From: JABEVB01 sp049965775
Lineage (GTDB): Bacteria; Planctomycetota; Phycisphaerae; WQYP01
DNA length: 6,167 nt
Assembly: GCA_049965775.1 (NCBI GenBank)
Contig: JBMFVX010000154.1
Span: 1-6,167 of the forward strand
Direction of reading: 5' to 3'
Part shown: piece after piece, positions 5,587 through 6,167 of the stretch
How the letters are laid out: the number at the start of each line of letters is the position of its first letter
How positions within the stretch are numbered: the stretch's first letter is position 1
Notes under the pieces: generated by a model
Seen by the model: the letters and a program-made list of their open reading frames with translations, nothing else
Databases searched by the model: none
Told to the model about the DNA's origin: nothing
Made by a program: the position numbers and the translations under genes

Positions 5587-6167
5587 TCAGCCATCGGCCC
5601 CGGTTGGTTTCGGCATCTCGGGGCGACTGGCCATAAAGCCAAGCACTCCGCCACCGACACACAGCACAATCAATAAGGCCAGGGCCTTTGGAACAATGGC
5701 ATTGGGGTCGCCGGCCACGGCAATGAGCCCTGGCCCAAGTGCCGAGCCAAGTCCTATCAACCCTTGATGCACCCCCGCTTTTTCGGCAGCCCCGGCGCTC
5801 AAATGCATGGAGTAATAAATGGACCCGGAATACTGCATCGCCAGCCCCACGCCGTATAGAAGCTGCGCGCAAATAAACATCACAAGCGACTGGCTCAGGA
5901 GTATAGCCACCGCGCCGATGAGCAGCGACACGAAGGGAATGAGCGTCCAGCGAATGCGATAGTGCCAGCCGGTCCAGAGCGTTGTAATCAAGAATCCCGC
6001 GATAGTGGCCAGCGACACAATGGACGCCAACGCCGTTGCCAAAACATAGGATTTTATGCCCAGCGACAGCGTAATAGTTGGCATAAAGGGTGTAACGGTG
6101 TTGGCCGCAACAAATGCGAGCATATTTGAAAGCCAGGCCATGTGAAGAAGTTTGCGCGACCGGGGAG
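5587..6167 (-). CDS. MFS transporter, C-terminal half (5' part outside window)
   Basis: The frame is open to the right edge (192 visible residues) and ends at the TGA at 5587-5589. Six hydrophobic segments can be traced, consistent with TM7-12 of a 12-helix major facilitator protein. They start with AWLSNMLAFVAANTVTPFMP and then run through a conserved stretch around YYSMHLSAGAAEKAGVHQGLIG before the last two helices. The residues before the internal ATG at 6141 (PRSRKLLH) continue the helix into a basic loop, so that ATG is not the real start. The protein should sit in the inner membrane; the substrate cannot be read. From memory, similar HMAWL...NT..P and YYSMH...GVH signatures occur in uncharacterised MFS proteins of Planctomycetota and Verrucomicrobiota. 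It converges on the cytochrome-porin genes and is probably unrelated to them functionally. Confidence 0.85.
   Translation of the reverse strand, partial: PRSRKLLHMAWLSNMLAFVAANTVTPFMPTITLSLGIKSYVLATALASIVSLATIAGFLITTLWTGWHYRIRWTLIPFVSLLIGAVAILLSQSLVMFICAQLLYGVGLAMQYSGSIYYSMHLSAGAAEKAGVHQGLIGLGSALGPGLIAVAGDPNAIVPKALALLIVLCVGGGVLGFMASRPEMPKPTGADG

Noticed and set aside
6139..6141. ATG at 6141 as start of the MFS gene
   Set aside because: Coding continues upstream in frame to the edge with typical MFS loop residues, and only six of twelve helices follow, so the real start is outside the window.

Overview
The window is a moderately GC-rich bacterial segment from an organism with an outer membrane: it has a beta-barrel porin, a lipoprotein and exported c-type cytochromes. 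Shine-Dalgarno sites are clear. The MFS protein and the porin resemble, from memory, versions common in Planctomycetota/Verrucomicrobiota, but other diderm phyla are possible; this placement is a weak inference.

Left part (1-2535), all on the minus strand: a three-gene surface-glycan set, read right to left. It comprises an FkbM-family methyltransferase, a GT11-type (alpha-1,2-fucosyltransferase-like) glycosyltransferase and an HlpA-like glycosyltransferase whose end lies off the left edge. Tight spacing (58 and 16 nt) suggests one operon making or decorating an O-antigen or exopolysaccharide.

Middle (2536-3032): about 500 nt with no convincing gene. It separates the minus-strand operon from the divergent plus-strand genes and probably holds both promoters.

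Right-centre (3033-5416), plus strand: a compact three-gene set of exported proteins. These are a periplasmic or membrane-anchored monohaem cytochrome c, a cysteine-free outer-membrane porin with an N-terminal heptad coiled coil, and a small monohaem cytochrome lipoprotein. The porin and the lipoprotein share a nearly identical ribosome-binding module. Together they look like a candidate envelope electron-transfer module, in which haem proteins are paired with a barrel rather than fused to it (as in Cyc2) or built as multihaem conduits (as in MtrCAB). That function is an inference from gene order.

Right edge (5417-6167): a strong nested inverted repeat, probably a terminator between convergent genes, then the C-terminal half of a minus-strand MFS transporter running off the right edge.
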